NCBI GenBank assembly: GCA_938048505.1 | Contig: CALIUX010000077.1 | Coordinates: 1-8,808 of the forward strand | Source of the DNA: an uncultured Pseudomonadales bacterium | Lineage (GTDB): Bacteria > Pseudomonadota > Gammaproteobacteria > Pseudomonadales > Cellvibrionaceae | Reading direction: 5' to 3' | DNA: 8,808 nt | Shown: piece after piece, positions 6,807-8,808 of the stretch | Position numbering within the stretch: position 1 is the first letter of the stretch | Layout of the letters: each line of letters starts with the position of its first letter | Notes under the pieces: model-generated | Databases searched by the model: none | Told to the model about the DNA's origin: nothing | The model's input: the letters and a program-made list of their open reading frames with translations, nothing else | Program-made: the position numbers and the translations under genes

Positions 6807-7574
6807 ATGCAACGTATAAGCGTTGCTGCCAGCTTACAGATTGAATTTAGCATGCGCAAAGATCACCGCCCTTACTGGGTTAAAAAGCTACAGTCTCGAA
6901 TCAACGCATGGTACAGCAAACGCTACGTCTACCCAGCATTTGATCATTTAGGAAAAGAGGCCCGCTTTTTAGCGCCTCGCAGCTTAGCCATACATGGAGC
7001 AGGCATCACAGCAGGTGATTACTTGCATTTGATCAGTAACCCTCTCAACCCTATCAAAATGACCACATGGCAAGATAAAAGCACGCAAGGACGCATTACA
7101 CTTGGCCATTATTGCCTGATATCACCCGGTGTAGAGATGACAAGCGCGGCCTCTATTTCAGTAGGTAATAACTGTATGATTGCGGCAGATGTCATGATAC
7201 ATGACTCTGATTGGCACGGACTCTACAACCGTCTAAGGCCGTTTAGATGCACAAAGCCCGTCACGCTAGAAAACAATGTGTGGGTAGGCGCAAGGGCAAT
7301 TATCTTAAAAGGCGTAACAATTGGTGAAAACGCAGTAGTGGGTGCAGGGTCAGTTGTCACGCAACCTGTAGCTGCGAATACCGTTGTAGCAGGTAACCCG
7401 GCCAGAGTCATAAAAACGCTCAACCCCAATAGACGACGCCTCACACGTGAATTCCTGTTTACACAACAATCGGATTATTGGGAACAGCAAGATACGATAG
7501 ACGCCTACTTCACATTAGACAACTCTGTGACGCACTGGCTACGAACAGTGATTAAGCCAACAAATACGGATTAA
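6807..7574 (+). CDS. Left-handed beta-helix (hexapeptide repeat) acyltransferase
   Basis: 255 residues (240 if translation starts at the in-frame ATG 6852). Residues about 96-205 are hexapeptide repeats of the LbetaH acyltransferase fold, e.g. ITLGHYCLISPGVEM, ISVGNNCMIAADVMI, VTLENNVWVGARAIILKGV and TIGENAVVGAGSVV. They end in VVAGNPARVIK, the classic closing motif of the WcaF/NodL/maltose-acetyltransferase group. MIHDSDWHG (130-138) supplies a histidine in the position expected for the catalytic base. Such enzymes transfer acetyl or other acyl groups from acyl-CoA to a sugar or similar hydroxyl/amine; the substrate cannot be told here. The N-terminal 60 residues are basic and non-repetitive. 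Neither start has a clear ribosome binding site. The stop codon TAA (7572-7574) lies within the terminal box of the downstream attC-like element. Confidence 0.85.
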   Translation: MQRISVAASLQIEFSMRKDHRPYWVKKLQSRINAWYSKRYVYPAFDHLGKEARFLAPRSLAIHGAGITAGDYLHLISNPLNPIKMTTWQDKSTQGRITLGHYCLISPGVEMTSAASISVGNNCMIAADVMIHDSDWHGLYNRLRPFRCTKPVTLENNVWVGARAIILKGVTIGENAVVGAGSVVTQPVAANTVVAGNPARVIKTLNPNRRRLTREFLFTQQSDYWEQQDTIDAYFTLDNSVTHWLRTVIKPTNTD

Positions 7575-7704
7575 CGCGTCAGACAAACAGCTCACAACGC
7601 CGCGAGCAGCCGCAGCTTTGTAGTTGATTTGTGTTACGGCAACGTAGCGTGAGCCGCATAAGCCAAACAACGGAAAAGTTGTCGGATGGATTGCCTTGTT
7701 ATGT
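7569..7704 (-). other. attC-like integron recombination site (solitary)
   Basis: A 136-bp imperfect palindrome between two convergent genes. Read on the minus strand it begins ACATAACAAGG (7704 to 7694; R''-like box) and ends GACGCGTTAATC (7580 to 7569; R'-like box), fitting the TAACAA...GCGTTA pattern of attC sites, with predicted cleavage between G7575 and T7574. Internal complementary arms include GCTCAC (7652-7647) with GTGAGC (7594-7589) and a small hairpin ACAAC/GTTGT (about 7666-7682). The size falls within the known attC range of about 55-141 bp. The methyltransferase stop TAA (7701-7699) lies in the R'' box, as is usual in cassettes. The terminal boxes deviate somewhat from RYYYAAC and GTTRRRY, and outer-arm pairing beyond TAAC/GTTA is weak, so this is a candidate. 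Confidence 0.55.
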
Positions 7705-8346
7705 TTTTGGTGATTTTTTGGACACGACAAAGTAGCTAGATGCGCCGCTATATATCTCTTCGGACTCAATTGGTTGAAATCCGCCAGCTTCCAATAAATC
7801 ATCTACTTCAAAACTTGTCATTCTTCTTATTGGTATAGGAATTAATCCAAGCTTACATAAGACCCGCACTATCTGGATTTGAAGATTAACTAAAAATGAC
7901 ATTCTTTGACGCAAGCAAGGTGTAACGGAAATAAATAGACCGTCTGGCTTTAGTAATTCATTTATTCGTAACATTACATTCTGTGGACTAGGGACTGTAT
8001 GCAACATATTAAAAGCCAGGATGACATCATAGGATTCATTAGAATATTTTTTGTCAAAAATATCTGATTGTTCAAATCTTACATTTTTAACTTTCGCAGC
8101 CTCCGCTTTCCCCCTCGCAATTTCAATCATTTTCGATGATATATCAATAGCGTGAACTTCTTTGACTTTACTGGAAAGCTGGCACGCTGCGGTTCCCGTT
8201 CCACACCCATAATCAAGAACCGTATCGCTACCCTTTAAGAATTTTTTAGTGTTTTCCCTAGACTTACTATGAATGTGCTCAAAACGCTCCTCAGTCTTGT
8301 CGTAGTTTTTGGACGCTCGATCCCAAAAAATTTCCGATTTATTCAT
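7699..8346 (-). CDS. Class I SAM-dependent methyltransferase
   Basis: 215 residues with a Rossmann-type methyltransferase fold (Methyltransf_11/25-like). Motif I, VLDYGCGTG, is at 43-51, the acidic SAM-ribose residue is D68 in VHAIDIS, then QSDIFD at 93-98, the motif IV region YDVILAFNMLHTV at 106-118 and LLKPDGLFISVT at 131-142. The C-terminal part (TSFEVDDLLEAGGF) resembles the end of UbiE-like small-molecule methyltransferases; the substrate is unknown. ATG 8346 follows AAGGAA at good spacing. The stop codon falls inside the attC-like R'' box. By eye the gene is AT-richer than trmL or the acyltransferase (lines sampled at about 23-45% GC against 45-50%), consistent with acquisition as a cassette, though the mshJ region is also AT-rich. 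Confidence 0.88.
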   Translation of the reverse strand: MNKSEIFWDRASKNYDKTEERFEHIHSKSRENTKKFLKGSDTVLDYGCGTGTAACQLSSKVKEVHAIDISSKMIEIARGKAEAAKVKNVRFEQSDIFDKKYSNESYDVILAFNMLHTVPSPQNVMLRINELLKPDGLFISVTPCLRQRMSFLVNLQIQIVRVLCKLGLIPIPIRRMTSFEVDDLLEAGGFQPIESEEIYSGASSYFVVSKKSPKT

Positions 8347-8428
8347 TTTCTATTCCTTAATTGAAGAAACATAGCGTTTTACTCACCAGCAATTCAAAGT
8401 ACCGCTACCACACATTCTCTCTAAAAGA
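8347..8428. other. Spacer between the hydrolase and the methyltransferase
   Basis: An 82-bp spacer holding the methyltransferase ribosome binding site (AAGGAA on the minus strand, about 8354-8359). No TAACAA...GCGTTA pair or inverted-repeat arm is visible, so there is no second attC here. No terminator hairpin was found. Confidence 0.5.
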
Positions 8429-8808
8429 TCATTCAATAGCGGATAAAACCTTTATCAAAGCAGGGATTTTCTTAGGTATCTCTTCCATAATAAAATGATT
8501 ATTCTCTGGGAAGATATGAATATCATGCTTTGGTATGCGCAGGTGCTCTTGCAAAAAAGGAATTTGCCCTGTTGTTAACACTTTGTCCTTGCCGCCCCAA
8601 ATAACTAAGGCACGCCCATCAAATTGTTTCAATACATCACGATTATCTTCTAGATTAGCAAAAAGCGCTTCATCAAAACCGGTAAAGAAACTATACAGTG
8701 CCTGGTCACTGCCCTCTCGCATAGGCTTCACATAACCGTGGCATTCGGCTTCAGTCAAACTGTACTGCCCACCCAAACCAAGATTATTAAATGTCATTTC
8801 TAACACGG
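8429..8808 (-). CDS. Alpha/beta hydrolase, C-terminal part (5' end beyond window)
   Basis: The last 126 or so residues of an alpha/beta-hydrolase fold protein, open to the window's right edge; the GTG at 8806 is almost certainly internal. The strand and loop bearing the catalytic acid are visible (ALVIWGGKDKVL, with D in GGKD), as is the catalytic histidine loop (IFPENNHFIMEEIPKKI). The preceding LTEAECHGYVKPM region resembles the cap/lid of haloalkane-dehalogenase-like and epoxide-hydrolase-like members. The nucleophile elbow lies outside the window, so serine versus aspartate nucleophile, and hence the reaction, cannot be decided. It lies 82 bp upstream of the methyltransferase on the same strand and may be co-transcribed with it. 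Confidence 0.82.
   Translation of the reverse strand, partial: VLEMTFNNLGLGGQYSLTEAECHGYVKPMREGSDQALYSFFTGFDEALFANLEDNRDVLKQFDGRALVIWGGKDKVLTTGQIPFLQEHLRIPKHDIHIFPENNHFIMEEIPKKIPALIKVLSAIE

Noticed and set aside
7223..7444. 73-residue minus-strand frame in the acyltransferase
   Set aside because: Antisense to the conserved hexapeptide-repeat region; shadow.
7539..7802. 87-residue minus-strand frame across the attC-like element
   Set aside because: It spans the recombination-site-like palindrome and the methyltransferase end out of frame, with no recognisable domain or ribosome binding site.

Overview
The window reads as chromosomal DNA of a marine-type gammaproteobacterium. It carries part of an MSHA (mannose-sensitive haemagglutinin) type IV pilus assembly cluster plus canonical gammaproteobacterial trmL and bolA genes. 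The genus is not visible from the sequence; a Cellvibrionales- or Alteromonadales-like lineage is a guess.

Positions 1-5710 (minus strand) form a tightly packed gene series read from high to low coordinates: mshI (PilM-like), a PilN-like gene (mshI2), mshJ (PilO-like), mshK (PilP-like), mshE (extension ATPase) and mshG (GspF/PilC-like platform protein, cut off at the left edge). Together they would build the inner-membrane alignment and motor complex that polymerises the MSHA pilus. The first four genes are spaced at -14 to +16 bp. mshK and mshE are separated by only 82 bp, where the best-known MSHA loci carry mshL, mshM and mshN; these are absent from the window. MshE keeps two MshEN-type cyclic-di-GMP binding motifs, so pilus activity is probably tied to c-di-GMP.

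Positions 5711-6806 are conserved housekeeping territory. trmL (tRNA wobble 2'-O-methyltransferase, plus strand) is divergent from mshI and convergent with bolA (minus strand). A pyrimidine-rich, repetitive spacer lies between trmL and bolA.

Positions 6807-8808 look accessory: a hexapeptide-repeat acyltransferase (plus), then a class I SAM-dependent methyltransferase and the C-terminal part of an alpha/beta hydrolase (both minus). Between the convergent acyltransferase and methyltransferase genes lies a 136-bp element (7569-7704) resembling an integron attC recombination site. Read on the minus strand it begins TAACAA, ends GCGTTA and contains internal inverted repeats. The methyltransferase stop codon is inside its first box. 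This suggests that the AT-rich methyltransferase, and perhaps the hydrolase, arrived as a gene cassette. No integrase and no second attC is visible.

No tRNA, rRNA, CRISPR array or insertion sequence was seen. I found no clearly new multi-gene system. The most unusual items are the solitary attC-like element with its cargo, the rearranged MSHA locus, and a 15-bp in-frame tandem repeat inside mshJ.
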